The notes: generated from the letters alone by a model not told the origin. Counted from the stretch's first letter, positions 16,455-25,177 are shown. The stretch: DNA of 64,000 nt from Microbacterium sp. MF43 (GCF_012847295.1 NZ_JABBDY010000002.1:62001-126000); one strand, 5' to 3'. A program made the numbers and translations.

Positions 16455-17630
16455 ATGAGCAACAGCGCCGTTCCACCCGTGACGGCGACGACGGGCACCG
16501 TCCCCCGCGCCAAGCGGCGCGTGCCGTTCTGGGACAACGCCCGCTTCGCCTGCATCGTGCTCGTCGTGCTGGGCCACGCGGTGCAGCGCCTCACCTATGA
16601 CTCCGACATCGCGCTCGGGCTCTACCTGCTGATCTACGCGTTCCACATGCCCGCCTTCGCGATCATCTCGGGCTACTTCTCGAAGTCCGATCCGCCCAAT
16701 CGCCGCCAGATGGCACGCGTCGTCACCGACATCCTGCTCCCCTACCTCATCTTCGAGGGCCTGTGGGCCCTCACGAAGTGGCTTGTCGAGGGGCGCGCCA
16801 ACCCGAACCTCACCGAGCCGTCGTGGACGCTGTGGTTCCTGCTCGCACTGGGGATCTTCCGGCTGGTGCTCCCCTATCTGGCGCTGCTGCGGTGGCCCCT
16901 GCTGTGGACGGTCGCGATCTCGGTCGGCGCCGGGTACCTGCCGAACATCGACTCCACATTCTCGCTGTCTCGCACCCTGGGACTCCTCCCCTTCTTCGCG
17001 CTCGGGTGGTGGCTCCGCGAGCACGACGTCGTCGAGCGCTTCGGACTTCTCGCGCGCCGACGCTGGCCCGTGACCGTCGCGGCCGCAGCGACGCTCCTCG
17101 TCGCGGGGTGGGCCGCCTGGTTCTTCGTCGACGCGTGGCGGGCCATGAACCTGCGCGAGTGGCTGTTCTACGACGACAACTACGCCGCGCTCGGCGGGAC
17201 GGAGTGGTGGGCGGGCGCCGTGAGACTGGCACTCATGGCCGTCGCGCTCGTGCTCAGCGCGGCGTTCTTCGCGCTGCTTCCGCGCGGGTCGCACTGGTGG
17301 ACGCACTTCGGCCAGTACACGATGTACGTCTACCTGCTGCACTCGTTCGTGCTCTACCCGTTCCGCGAATCCGGCGTCCTGCGGGATCTCGAGCCCACGT
17401 GGCTGTGGCTGCCGATCGTCGTCGTGACGTCGGTGCTGATCGCACTGGGGCTGGCCACCCGCCCGGTGCGCCGCGTCTTCCGGCCGCTCGTCGAGCCGCG
17501 ACCACGATGGCTGTTCGCCGACCCGACGCTGGCGGGCCGCGAGGGCCGTCGCGAAGACCCCACGGGCTCGCGCCGTCCGCGCGAACAGCCGAAACCGCCT
17601 CGGCGGGCAGATCCGCGCCAGAACGGCTAG
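16455..17630 (+). CDS. Acyltransferase-3 family integral membrane protein
   Basis: A 391-residue protein with about ten hydrophobic helices. The family signature is the N-terminal FWDNARFACIVLVVLGHAVQ with the conserved His, followed by YAFHMPAFAIISGYFSK. Members O-acetylate sugars, polysaccharides or cell-envelope glycans from the membrane. Similarity is to the fucose-4-O-acetylase-like subgroup. The target glycan is unknown and no glycan genes flank it. The ATG at 16455 follows a GGGAGGG. The C-terminal 50 residues are hydrophilic and basic. It overlaps the convergent regulator gene by 4 nt. Confidence 0.85.
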   Translation: MSNSAVPPVTATTGTVPRAKRRVPFWDNARFACIVLVVLGHAVQRLTYDSDIALGLYLLIYAFHMPAFAIISGYFSKSDPPNRRQMARVVTDILLPYLIFEGLWALTKWLVEGRANPNLTEPSWTLWFLLALGIFRLVLPYLALLRWPLLWTVAISVGAGYLPNIDSTFSLSRTLGLLPFFALGWWLREHDVVERFGLLARRRWPVTVAAAATLLVAGWAAWFFVDAWRAMNLREWLFYDDNYAALGGTEWWAGAVRLALMAVALVLSAAFFALLPRGSHWWTHFGQYTMYVYLLHSFVLYPFRESGVLRDLEPTWLWLPIVVVTSVLIALGLATRPVRRVFRPLVEPRPRWLFADPTLAGREGRREDPTGSRRPREQPKPPRRADPRQNG

Positions 17631-18625
17631 CGTCTCGTTCGCTCGCCGTGCACACGGTCCTCGCGCGGGACCCCGCAGGCTCGCCGGTACCGGTCCGCCA
17701 GGCGAAGCAGGTGCGGCAGGAGTTCGTCGGGCGAATCGACGGTGAAGTCCATCCCGAGCATTCCGATGTACGCCGCGATCGTCTCAAGGCTGTCGGCACC
17801 GGTGACGAGGACCGACGTCTCGGCGTCGAGGGCCTCCACCACGCCGACCGTGGGATTGATCCGCTCCACGACGCGCTCGGCCGGCGCCGCGATGCGCAAG
17901 CGCGCATGCACCTTCCATCCGCTCGCGGCGATCGAGCGCAGCGCGAAGGCGGTGTAGTCGCCGCCCGGAAGGGGGGCGGGCGTGAACCGCCTGCGGGTGG
18001 GCATGCGCGGCTGCACCCAGTCGAGTCGGAACGTGTCCCACTCGGCGGTCTCCGGATCACGCGCGACGAGATACCACCGGCGTTGCCAGCTGAGCACGCG
18101 GTACGGCTCCACCCTCCGAGGTTCCCCGCGATAGTCGAAGCGCAGCCACTCGGACTCCCGCACCGCGTGCGCCACCGCTCCGAGCACGTGCGGGGCCACC
18201 TCGGGATCCGGCGCATCCGTCCCGACGTTCTCGGGGGCGCGCTCGACGGCCGTGCCCAACGCGTCCACGGTCGACTGGAGGTGCGCAGGCAGCACCTGCA
18301 GGAGCTTCGCGAGCGCCCGGGCCCCGGAGTCCTCGATCCCCGCCACTCCCGCTGCCACTCGCAGTCCGAGGGCGACGGCGACCGCTTCATCGTCATCGAG
18401 GAGCAGCGGCGGCAGCTTGCCCCCCGCGCCGAGGCGGTAGGAGCCGGCGCGACCGCGCGTGGCATCGACCGGGTAGCCCAGACGCCGCAGTCTCTCGACA
18501 TCGTTGCGGACGGTGCGGGTCGAGACGTCCAGCCGCTGCGCGAGCTCCGGTCCGGTCCAGTCGCGTCTGGTCTGCAGCAGTCCGAGCAGCGTCAGCATCC
18601 GCGCCGAGGTGTCGGCCAACGACAT
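17627..18625 (-). CDS. HTH/WYL-domain transcriptional regulator
   Basis: A 332-residue regulator with an N-terminal DeoR-like winged helix (LLQTRRDWTGPELAQRLDVSTRTVRNDVERL) and a WYL domain (RRWYLVARDPETAEWDTFRLDWVQ). WYL domains bind small ligands or nucleic acid. It is divergent from an epoxide hydrolase gene with only 59 bp between them, so it probably regulates that gene and itself. The ATG at 18625 is preceded by AAAGAGG. Confidence 0.92.
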   Translation of the reverse strand: MSLADTSARMLTLLGLLQTRRDWTGPELAQRLDVSTRTVRNDVERLRRLGYPVDATRGRAGSYRLGAGGKLPPLLLDDDEAVAVALGLRVAAGVAGIEDSGARALAKLLQVLPAHLQSTVDALGTAVERAPENVGTDAPDPEVAPHVLGAVAHAVRESEWLRFDYRGEPRRVEPYRVLSWQRRWYLVARDPETAEWDTFRLDWVQPRMPTRRRFTPAPLPGGDYTAFALRSIAASGWKVHARLRIAAPAERVVERINPTVGVVEALDAETSVLVTGADSLETIAAYIGMLGMDFTVDSPDELLPHLLRLADRYRRACGVPREDRVHGERTRR

Positions 18626-18684
18626 TCACCTCTTTCCCTATAACAGGAAGCATTCTTACCTATATTGACCGTAACGTCGAAGAC
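18626..18684. promoter_or_regulatory. Divergent promoter and candidate operator for the WYL regulator
   Basis: A 59-bp AT-rich region. On the plus strand TAACGT lies 7 nt before the epoxide hydrolase ATG (leaderless). On the minus strand TTATAG/TATAGG lies just before the regulator's ribosome-binding site. Between them is an imperfect dyad AGGAAGCATTCTTACCT that could be the operator. Confidence 0.45.
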
Positions 18685-19824
18685 ATGGACACCGCAACCG
18701 GCACCGCCGACATCCGCCCCTTCCGCGTAGACATCCCGCAGGCCGACCTCGACGACCTGCGCGAGCGCCTCTCCCGCACCCGCCTCCCCCAGCCTGCGCC
18801 GAGCGACGACTGGGCTTCCGGCACCCCCGTCTCCTATCTGCGCGACGCCGTCGCCCAGTGGCGTGACGGATTCGACTGGCGGGGCGCGGAGGCTCGTCTG
18901 AACGAGCACCCGCACTTCACGACCGAGATCGATGGCCAGACCATCCACTTCGTGCACGTCACGTCGCCGCACCCCGGCGCGACGCCGCTCCTCCTGGCCC
19001 ACACCTATCCGGGCTCGTTCGTCGACTACCTCGACGTCATCGGTCCGCTCGTCGACCCGGTGGCGCACGGCGGCCGTGCAGAGGACGCCTTCGACGTCGT
19101 GATCCCGGACGCTCCCGGCTTCGGCTTCAGCCAGCCCGTCGTCGAAGCAGGCTGGACGACCGCCCGCGTCGCCACGGCGTACGACACCCTCATGCGGCGA
19201 CTCGGCTACGACTCGTACGGAGTGCACGGCAGCGACAACGGCGCGATGGTCGCTCGCGAACTCGGCCTGCTGAATCCTGCCGGATTCCTCGGCCTGCATG
19301 TGCTGCAGCTCTTCTCGTTCCCGTCGGGAGATCCCGCGGAGTTCGAGCGGCTCGAACCGCAGGACTACGCCGGCCTCGAGCACATGCAGTGGTTCCAGTC
19401 CGTCGGCGGGTACAACACCATGAACGCGTCCCGCCCGCAGACGATCGCCGCCGGCCTCTCGGACTCGCCAGTGGGCCTGCTGGCTTACTCCGAACTCTTC
19501 AACTCGTTCGGCAACGGCACGAGCCTGGTCTCACTCGACGCGATCCTCACCGAGGTGAGCGTCGCGTGGTTCGCCAACGCGGCGGCCGGCATGAGCCGCG
19601 CCTACCGCGAGAACGCCCTGGCGGAGGACGAGCCGTGGGTCAGTGACGCACGCACGGGAGTCGCGGTCTTCGCCGACGACTTCCAGACCATCCGGGTCTT
19701 CGCCGAGCGCGACAACTCGAACATCGTCCACTGGAGCCGCTTCGAGCAGGGCGGTCACTACGCCGCACTCGAGGTTCCCGCGGTGCTCGCCGGCGACATC
19801 CGGGCCTTCTTCGCGGCAGCGTGA
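18685..19824 (+). CDS. Epoxide hydrolase with N-terminal EHN domain
   Basis: A 379-residue protein. Residues 10-110 match the epoxide hydrolase N-terminal domain (RPFRVDIPQADLDDLRERLS and the aromatic DWRGAEARLN), followed by an alpha/beta hydrolase core. The oxyanion motif is HTYPGSF (usually HGWPGS), the nucleophile region is VHGSDNGAMVA with Asp, and the His is in GGHYAALE. It would open epoxides to diols in the cytoplasm. Juvenile-hormone-epoxide-hydrolase-like is the nearest family label. The HTYPGSF variant could shift specificity. Probably controlled by the divergent WYL regulator. Confidence 0.88.
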   Translation: MDTATGTADIRPFRVDIPQADLDDLRERLSRTRLPQPAPSDDWASGTPVSYLRDAVAQWRDGFDWRGAEARLNEHPHFTTEIDGQTIHFVHVTSPHPGATPLLLAHTYPGSFVDYLDVIGPLVDPVAHGGRAEDAFDVVIPDAPGFGFSQPVVEAGWTTARVATAYDTLMRRLGYDSYGVHGSDNGAMVARELGLLNPAGFLGLHVLQLFSFPSGDPAEFERLEPQDYAGLEHMQWFQSVGGYNTMNASRPQTIAAGLSDSPVGLLAYSELFNSFGNGTSLVSLDAILTEVSVAWFANAAAGMSRAYRENALAEDEPWVSDARTGVAVFADDFQTIRVFAERDNSNIVHWSRFEQGGHYAALEVPAVLAGDIRAFFAAA

Positions 19825-19832
19825 GCCCGGGG

Positions 19833-19865
19833 GCGTCTCGTCTCGCTTTCGCGCGCTCAACGACC
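19833..19865 (-). repeat. Dispersed 33-bp extragenic repeat, copy B
   Basis: On the minus strand it reads GGTCGTTGAGCG, then a variable GCG-rich part, then GCGAGACGAGACGC. It matches the copy at 43483-43514 at nearly every position. It lies 8 nt after the epoxide hydrolase stop. I recall similar repeats as common between genes in Microbacteriaceae. Confidence 0.5.
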
Positions 19866-19946
19866 GGCACCGGCTGCGGTCGTCGGGCGAGCGCCCTCGC
19901 AAGCGGGACGGGACGCCCACGCCGCGGGTAACCAACGGCAACAAAG

Positions 19947-19970
19947 AAGCGGATGCCTCGGCATCCGCTT
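19947..19970. repeat. REP-like palindrome upstream of the 2OG-Fe(II) oxygenase
   Basis: 11-bp perfect arms AAGCGGATGCC/GGCATCCGCTT with a TC loop, ending 11 nt before the ATG at 19982. A hairpin so close to the start could affect translation. It contains the same 18-mer as the palindrome at 9915-9932. Confidence 0.6.
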
Positions 19971-19981
19971 ACTCTCGCTCC

Positions 19982-21022
19982 ATGACCGACCTGAACCTGC
20001 CGATCCTCGATCTCTCCCAGCTCGACGAGGGCCCCGAGGCTGCCGCCCGGTTCCGCGCCGACCTGCGCGCGGCGACGCACCAGGTCGGGTTCTTCTACCT
20101 CACGGGCACGGGCGTCACGCCGGCCCTCGAGGAGCGCCTCCATCGCGCGGCCCGGGACTTCTTCGCCCTGCCCGAGGCGGACAAGCTCGCGATCGAGAAC
20201 GTCAAGAGCCCCCACTTCCGCGGCTACACGCGGATCGGCGGCGAGCGCACGCAGGGCAGGGTGGACTGGCGCGAGCAGATCGACATCGGCCCCGAGCGCG
20301 AGGCCGTCACCGACCCCGGCGCCGCGGACTTCTTCCGCCTCATCGGGCCGAACCTGTGGCCGGCCGCCCAGCCCGAGCTGAGAGAGATCGCGTCGGAGTG
20401 GCACGACCATCTGTCGGGCGTGGCGCGAAAGCTCCTGCGCGCGTGGGCGCTGTCGCTCGGCGCACCCGAGAACTACTTCGACGAGCACTTCGGTGAGCCC
20501 TCGACGCTCATCAAGATCGTCCGGTATCCGGGCAAAGAGGACCCGACGCCGCAGCAGGGGGTGGGCGCGCACAAGGACTCCGGTGTGCTCACGCTGCTGT
20601 GGGTGGAACCGGGCAAGGGCGGGCTGCAGGTGCAGCGTCAGGACGCCGCGACAGGCGAGTGGCACTGGGTCGATGCTCCCCCGGTGCCGGGCGCCTTCGT
20701 CGTGAACATCGGCGAGTTGCTCGAGTACGCGACGCAGGGCTACCTCGTGGCGACGAACCACCGCGTGATTTCCCCGCGGTTCCCCGACGACCGCATCTCG
20801 GTGCCCTTCTTCTTCAACCCCGCCCTCGACAAGCGCCTGCCGCTCATCGAGCTGCCGCCGGAGCTCGCCGCAGAAGCGCGCGGCGTCACGCAGGACCCGT
20901 CGAACCCGATCCACGCCCTGTACGGCGAGAACGCCCTCAAGTCGCGTCTGCGCGCACATCCCGACGTCGCGGCCATCCACCACGCCGATCTCGTGGCCGC
21001 CCGTTCCGCCCCGGCGCCGTAG
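19982..21022 (+). CDS. 2-oxoglutarate/Fe(II) oxygenase, isopenicillin-N-synthase-like
   Basis: A 346-residue oxygenase with a DIOX_N domain (residues 6-120) and a 2OG-Fe(II) core. The metal triad is His197-x-Asp199 and His260, and Arg271 in RISVPFF would bind 2-oxoglutarate. Related bacterial proteins are annotated as IPNS-like or flavonol-synthase-like with unknown substrates, so antibiotic synthesis should not be inferred. It appears monocistronic. The ATG at 19982 follows a strong palindrome and has no obvious Shine-Dalgarno sequence. Confidence 0.88.
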   Translation: MTDLNLPILDLSQLDEGPEAAARFRADLRAATHQVGFFYLTGTGVTPALEERLHRAARDFFALPEADKLAIENVKSPHFRGYTRIGGERTQGRVDWREQIDIGPEREAVTDPGAADFFRLIGPNLWPAAQPELREIASEWHDHLSGVARKLLRAWALSLGAPENYFDEHFGEPSTLIKIVRYPGKEDPTPQQGVGAHKDSGVLTLLWVEPGKGGLQVQRQDAATGEWHWVDAPPVPGAFVVNIGELLEYATQGYLVATNHRVISPRFPDDRISVPFFFNPALDKRLPLIELPPELAAEARGVTQDPSNPIHALYGENALKSRLRAHPDVAAIHHADLVAARSAPAP

Positions 21023-21059
21023 CCGCGGCCATCAGCTCTCTCGCGCCGGGAACGATGAA

Positions 21060-21084
21060 GGCCTCCCCACACCGTGGGGAGGCC
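21060..21084. terminator. Bidirectional terminator between the oxygenase gene and rpsO
   Basis: Perfect 10-bp stem GGCCTCCCCA/TGGGGAGGCC with a 5-nt loop, lying 38 nt after one stop codon and 43 nt after the other. The two genes converge here. Confidence 0.8.
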
Positions 21085-21126
21085 CTCTCAAGAATGTTCT
21101 GCGCGATTGAACGCTGGCAGCGATGC

Positions 21127-21396
21127 CTAGCGGCGCAGTCCGAGACGCTCGATCAGCGACCGGTAACGGTTGATGTCGATGTCCTGGAGGTAGCCGAGCA
21201 GACGGCGGCGCTGACCGACGAGCAGGAACAGCCCACGACGCGAGTGGTGGTCGTGCTTGTGCTCCTTGAGGTGCTCGGTGAGGTCCTTGATGCGCTGCGT
21301 CAGCATCGCGACCTGCACCTCGGGGGATCCGGTGTCACCGGGGTGCGTCGCGTACTCTTCGATGATCGCCTTCTTGACGTCTGCTTCCAGTGCCAT
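21127..21396 (-). CDS. rpsO: 30S ribosomal protein S15
   Basis: 89 residues, full length. It has the S15 signature region ([42 protein letters not shown]). It binds 16S rRNA early in 30S assembly. The ATG at 21396 has AAAGGGG 7-8 nt upstream. The 120-nt region upstream is AT-richer than average and may hold the promoter and an S15 autoregulatory leader, but I cannot define it. Unlike in most bacteria, pnp does not follow directly. Confidence 0.97.
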   Translation of the reverse strand: MALEADVKKAIIEEYATHPGDTGSPEVQVAMLTQRIKDLTEHLKEHKHDHHSRRGLFLLVGQRRRLLGYLQDIDINRYRSLIERLGLRR

Positions 21397-21547
21397 AAAG
21401 TGATCCCCTTTCTCGTCGTTGCGCGGTGCCCGACGCCTTATGCGTGAGCTCTCTTTCTCCGCGGCCGATCTAACGGCAACCTCAAGAGTCTACCAGCACG
21501 GAGGACCCCGGCGTTAACCATGACGGCCCCCGCGCCACCGGCCGGGT

Positions 21548-21553
21548 TAGCCT
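21548..21553 (+). promoter_or_regulatory. -10 hexamer TAGCCT ahead of the MFS transporter
   Basis: TAGCCT ends 6 nt before an ATG at 21560. That ATG is not in frame with the transporter but opens an 11-codon ORF, which suggests a leaderless upstream ORF. Confidence 0.45.
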
Positions 21554-21559
21554 CGAGGG

Positions 21560-21595
21560 ATGCCCTTCCCGCCGTCCGCCGACTGCCCGCTGTGA
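21560..21595 (+). CDS. Possible 11-codon upstream ORF coupled to the MFS gene
   Basis: The peptide would be MPFPPSADCPL. Its TGA stop overlaps the transporter ATG as TGATG, so ribosomes terminating here could restart on the main gene. The start is placed exactly where a leaderless transcript from the TAGCCT box would begin. The peptide has one Cys and three Pro. No homology can be judged at this length. Confidence 0.35.
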   Translation: MPFPPSADCPL

Positions 21596-22902
21596 TGCCC
21601 CGCCTGCGCCGCGACCACTTCATCGACCTGCGGCCGTTCACGACCAGCCCCGCCTTCACGCGCATGTGGATCGGCTCGACGCTCGCCGGCCTCGGCGGGC
21701 AGCTGACCATCGTCGCGATCATGCTCCACATGTACGAGCTGACCGAATCGACGTTCGCCGTCGCGATGATCGCCGTCGCCGGACTCGTGCCGATGATCGT
21801 GGCCGGACTCTACGGCGGAATGCTCGCCGACGCGTTCGACCGGCGAACGGTGGCGCTGATCGCCGCCACGGTGACGTTCGCCTCGACCGTTCTGCTCGCC
21901 GTGCTGGCGTGGGGCGAGCTCGAGACCGCGTGGTGGCTGTATGCCCTGAGCATCGTCAACTCGTCGGCGAACTCGATCGTCATGGCATCGCGCCAGGCGA
22001 TCGTGCCGCGGCTCCTCCCCCGCGAGCTGCTGCCCGCGGCATCCGCTCTCGGCGGGATCACCGTGGGAATCATGGTGATGGCCGGGCCCGCGCTCGCGGG
22101 CATCCTCGTCGCCCTCGTCGGGTACGCCTGGACCTACACCGTCGACGTCGTGCTGATGTTCTCGCTGTTCCTCGGGCTGTGGACGCTCCCCCGACTGCTG
22201 CCTGAGGGCGAGCTGGTGCGCCCCGGTCTCGAGTCGCTCAAGGACGGCGCACGATTCCTGCGGCGCGCGTCCAACATCCGCCTGCAGTTCCTGCTCGACA
22301 TCATCGCGATGACATTCGGCCAGCCCCTCGCCCTCTTTCCGGCGATCGGGGCGGTGCTGCTCGGCGGCGGCCCGATCACGACCGGCATCCTCACCGCCGC
22401 CATCGCCGGCGGCGCGTTCTTGTCGAGCCTGTTCTCGGGGCCGGTCGGGCGCGTGCGCCGCCACGGGCTCGGAATCGAACGCGCCATCCTCGTCTATGGC
22501 GGGGCGATCGCTGCGCTCGGGCTCGTCCTCGGCGCGGCGGCGCTGGGGTGGTTCGCGCCGCCCGCGGTCGACGCCGACACGCCCAACCTGGTGCTCATCG
22601 CGCTGGCGTGCCTCACGCTTGCCGTGGCGGGCGCCGCCGACAACGTCAGCTCGATCTTCCGCAACACGATGGTGCAAGCCGCTGTGCCCGACGCCATCCG
22701 CGGCCGACTGCAGGGCATCTTCATCGTGGTCGTCGCGGGCGGGCCGCGGCTCGGGGCGCTCTACGCCGGCGTGCTCGCCACGATCACGGCCCTGTGGTTC
22801 CCGCCGCTGATCGGGGGCTTCATCATCGTCGGGCTGGTGGCGTTCCTCGTGCGCCTGAGTCCGCGGTTCCGCGCGTACGACGCCGAGCACCCCGCACCGT
22901 AG
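21595..22902 (+). CDS. MFS transporter
   Basis: A major-facilitator protein of about 435 residues with roughly 11-12 hydrophobic helices. The loop 2-3 motif is GGMLADAFDRRTVALI, a variant of G-x-x-x-D-x-x-x-R-R. It resembles the enterobactin-exporter EntS-like branch. Substrate unknown. The ATG at 21595 is chosen because it overlaps the stop of a short upstream ORF. An in-frame ATG at 21520 would put the start upstream of the likely promoter. Confidence 0.85.
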   Translation: MPRLRRDHFIDLRPFTTSPAFTRMWIGSTLAGLGGQLTIVAIMLHMYELTESTFAVAMIAVAGLVPMIVAGLYGGMLADAFDRRTVALIAATVTFASTVLLAVLAWGELETAWWLYALSIVNSSANSIVMASRQAIVPRLLPRELLPAASALGGITVGIMVMAGPALAGILVALVGYAWTYTVDVVLMFSLFLGLWTLPRLLPEGELVRPGLESLKDGARFLRRASNIRLQFLLDIIAMTFGQPLALFPAIGAVLLGGGPITTGILTAAIAGGAFLSSLFSGPVGRVRRHGLGIERAILVYGGAIAALGLVLGAAALGWFAPPAVDADTPNLVLIALACLTLAVAGAADNVSSIFRNTMVQAAVPDAIRGRLQGIFIVVVAGGPRLGALYAGVLATITALWFPPLIGGFIIVGLVAFLVRLSPRFRAYDAEHPAP

Positions 22903-22973
22903 CCGGACGGCCGCTCATCGGCGGATTTCGGACGTCGCACTCTCCCGACCGGCCCGCCGTGCGCCCGCGGGCG

Positions 22974-22979
22974 TAGAGT
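22974..22979 (+). promoter_or_regulatory. -10 hexamer TAGAGT, leaderless promoter for the EamA gene
   Basis: TAGAGT ends 6 nt before the GTG at 22986. Confidence 0.5.
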
Positions 22980-22985
22980 CGCCGG

Positions 22986-24014
22986 GTGCCCACCGCCCCC
23001 GCCTCGTCCGCCGCGTCGACGGCTCGTGCGTCCGCCGGCGGATGGATCACCACGCAGTTCATCCTGAGCGGCGTCGTGTGGGGCTCGAGCTTCCTGTTCA
23101 TGAAGGTCGCGCTCACCGGCGTCTCGCCCGCTCAGGTGGCGTGGACGCGCATCCTCCTCGGCGCTCTCACGCTGGGCGTGCTCGTCCTGCTGCGTCATGA
23201 GACGCTCTCCCGCAGCCTGGCCGTCTGGGCTCACCTCACGGTGCTCGGTCTGACGTTCTGCGTGATCCCGTTCCTGCTCTTCTCGTGGGCGCAGCAGCAC
23301 GTCACCTCGGGCGTGGCGAGCATCTTCAACGCCACGACGCCGATCATGACCGCGGTGATGGCGTGGCTCGTGTTCCGCGTCGAGCGGCTCAAGCTGCCGC
23401 AGGTGGTCGGGATCGGGGTCGGCATCCTGGGCGTGGTCGTCATCATCGCGCCATGGCAGGGCCTCTCGCTCGACGGCAGCCTCGTCGCGGAGATCGCGAT
23501 CCTCGGCGCCACGGCCAGCTACGGCTTCAGCCTCGCCTACATGCGCCGGTTCGTGTCGAACACGGGGATGTCGGCGCTGGCGTTCACCTTCGGCTACATC
23601 GCGATGGCCGGCGTCGTCATGGCGATGCTGACGCCGTTCCTGGTGCTGACGCCGGTGCGCCTGGATGCACCGATCGTCGTGAGCCTGTTGCTGCTCGGAT
23701 GCCTCGGCACCGCTGTCGCGTACGTGTGGAGTCAGAACACCGTCCGCGCGTGGGGGCCGACCCGAGCCTCCACCGTCACCTACATCACCCCGGTGGTCGG
23801 CGTCGTGCTCGGCATCCTGATCCTCGGCGAGACGGTCTCGTGGAACGAGCCGGCCGGCGCGCTCGTGGTGTTCCTGGGCATCCTCCTCGCGCAGGACCGC
23901 CTCCGGCTGCGCCGCCCGGACGACGAAGGGACGGCGGCCGCAGCCACCGTCCCCCGCTCGGTCGAGGTCGACGAGCTCAGTCCTGCTGCAGAGCGCCCTG
24001 CAGGTCGAGCGTGA
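22986..24014 (+). CDS. EamA/DMT-superfamily transporter
   Basis: A 342-residue protein with ten predicted membrane helices in two EamA repeats (for example WGSSFLFMKVALTGVSPAQVAWTR and TPVVGVVLGILILGETVSWNE). Such proteins usually export amino acids or other small metabolites. The GTG start at 22986 is supported by a leaderless -10 box. The last 38 bp overlap the convergent YceI gene. Confidence 0.88.
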   Translation: MPTAPASSAASTARASAGGWITTQFILSGVVWGSSFLFMKVALTGVSPAQVAWTRILLGALTLGVLVLLRHETLSRSLAVWAHLTVLGLTFCVIPFLLFSWAQQHVTSGVASIFNATTPIMTAVMAWLVFRVERLKLPQVVGIGVGILGVVVIIAPWQGLSLDGSLVAEIAILGATASYGFSLAYMRRFVSNTGMSALAFTFGYIAMAGVVMAMLTPFLVLTPVRLDAPIVVSLLLLGCLGTAVAYVWSQNTVRAWGPTRASTVTYITPVVGVVLGILILGETVSWNEPAGALVVFLGILLAQDRLRLRRPDDEGTAAAATVPRSVEVDELSPAAERPAGRA

Positions 24015-24540
24015 TGGTGATGTCCTTGCCGACGAGCACGCCACCGGCCTCGAGCGCGGCGTTCCAGGTCAGGCCGAACTCCTCACGGTTCACGACGGTC
24101 TTCGCCGTCGCTCCGGCCTTGTAGTTGCCCCACGGGTCGGTGCCGAAGCCGCCGAACTCGAAGTCGAAGGTGACGGGCTTGGTGACGCCGCGGATCGTGA
24201 GGTCGCCGTCGACGAGGAAGTCGCCGTCCTGGATGCGAGCACCGGTGGAGACGAACTCCATCGTGGGGTGGTTCTCGACGTCGAAGAAGTCGGCGGAGCG
24301 CAGGTGGTTGTCGCGGCCCTCGTCTTTCGTGTCCACCGACGACACGTCCACGCTGGCCTCGACCTTCGCATCGAGCGGGTTCTCGGGGGCGACGAGCGTG
24401 GCGCTCTTCATGCCGAACGTGCCACGCACCTTCGAGATCATCATGTGGCGCACACTGAAGGTCACCTCGCTGTGTGCGGGGTCGAGCACCCAGGTGCCCG
24501 CCTTGTAGCCGGGAACGTCGATCGTCGTGGAGTCGGTCAT
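23977..24540 (-). CDS. YceI-family lipid-binding protein
   Basis: A 187-residue lipocalin-like protein: WVLDPAHSEVTFSVRHMMISKVRGTFG is the YceI N-terminal signature, followed by FFDVENHPTMEFVST and DLTIRGVTKPVTFD. YceI proteins bind isoprenoid chains. There is no signal peptide, which is typical of actinobacterial cytoplasmic versions. The ATG at 24540 has GGAAG upstream. The leader region around 24605-24635 is AT-rich and holds a TTCC/GGAA dyad, so it may be regulated. Confidence 0.9.
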   Translation of the reverse strand: MTDSTTIDVPGYKAGTWVLDPAHSEVTFSVRHMMISKVRGTFGMKSATLVAPENPLDAKVEASVDVSSVDTKDEGRDNHLRSADFFDVENHPTMEFVSTGARIQDGDFLVDGDLTIRGVTKPVTFDFEFGGFGTDPWGNYKAGATAKTVVNREEFGLTWNAALEAGGVLVGKDITITLDLQGALQQD

Positions 24541-24669
24541 GGTCTTCCTTCGTCTGGGGAGTGCCGCGGACGCGGCGGCATGAAGGATCCAACCTGACGG
24601 TGGACAGTATCTATTCCCGTGAATGGAAATTCCGACCTCGACGGCGGCGACGGGACACCGGGACGCCGA

Positions 24670-24699
24670 AGGGGGTGGATGCCGCGGCATCCACCCCCT
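24670..24699. terminator. Perfect 30-bp palindrome, probable terminator of the FKBP gene
   Basis: AGGGGGTGGATGCCG followed by its exact reverse complement, with no spacer. It lies 21 nt after the FKBP stop on the minus strand. It belongs to the GGATGCC/GGCATCC palindrome group. Confidence 0.75.
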
Positions 24700-24720
24700 C
24701 GAAGCTGTCGTGCGGGCCGG

Positions 24721-25089
24721 TCAGCCCACCGAGATGAGGTCGATGATGAAGACCAGGGTCTTGCCGCCCAGGAAGTGACCGCCAGCCGGGCCATACGCCA
24801 GGTGCGGCGGGATGACGAGCTCGCGGCGGCCGCCGACCTTCATGCCCGGGATGCCGTCCTGCCAGCCCTGGATGAGTCCGCGGAGGGGGAACTGGATGCT
24901 CTCACCGCGGTTCCACGAGGAGTCGAACTCCTCTCCCGACTCGTACTCGACACCGGCGTAGTGGACGGTGACGGTGTCGCCGGGCTTCGCCTCGGCGCCG
25001 TCGCCCACGATGATGTCGCGGATGACGAGCTCGGTGGGCGCAGGCCCTTCGGGTGCGTCGAACTCGGGCTTGGTGCGGTCGTCTGTCAT
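24721..25089 (-). CDS. FKBP-type peptidyl-prolyl cis-trans isomerase
   Basis: A 122-residue single-domain FKBP with the conserved core: VTVHYAGVEYESGEEFDSSW, PLRGLIQGWQDGIPGMKVGGRRELVIPPHLAYG and TLVFIIDLISV. It accelerates prolyl isomerisation in the cytoplasm. The ATG at 25089 lies 6 nt after a TTGGAT box, so it may be leaderless. Confidence 0.93.
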   Translation of the reverse strand: MTDDRTKPEFDAPEGPAPTELVIRDIIVGDGAEAKPGDTVTVHYAGVEYESGEEFDSSWNRGESIQFPLRGLIQGWQDGIPGMKVGGRRELVIPPHLAYGPAGGHFLGGKTLVFIIDLISVG

Positions 25090-25177
25090 GGTTCCATCCA
25101 ACCCGAGCCCGCGGCGCGGGTCAACGCGACGGGTCTTGACACGTTCGCCGACCCCCCGGCATCCTGATGGCAGACCA

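Noticed and set aside
19982-21022. Isopenicillin N synthase of a beta-lactam cluster
   Set aside because: Only the general 2OG-Fe(II) fold is supported. No ACV synthetase or other beta-lactam gene is nearby.
22974-22979. The EamA gene starting upstream of 22986
   Set aside because: The -10 hexamer lies directly upstream of the GTG, so an earlier start would lie outside the transcript.
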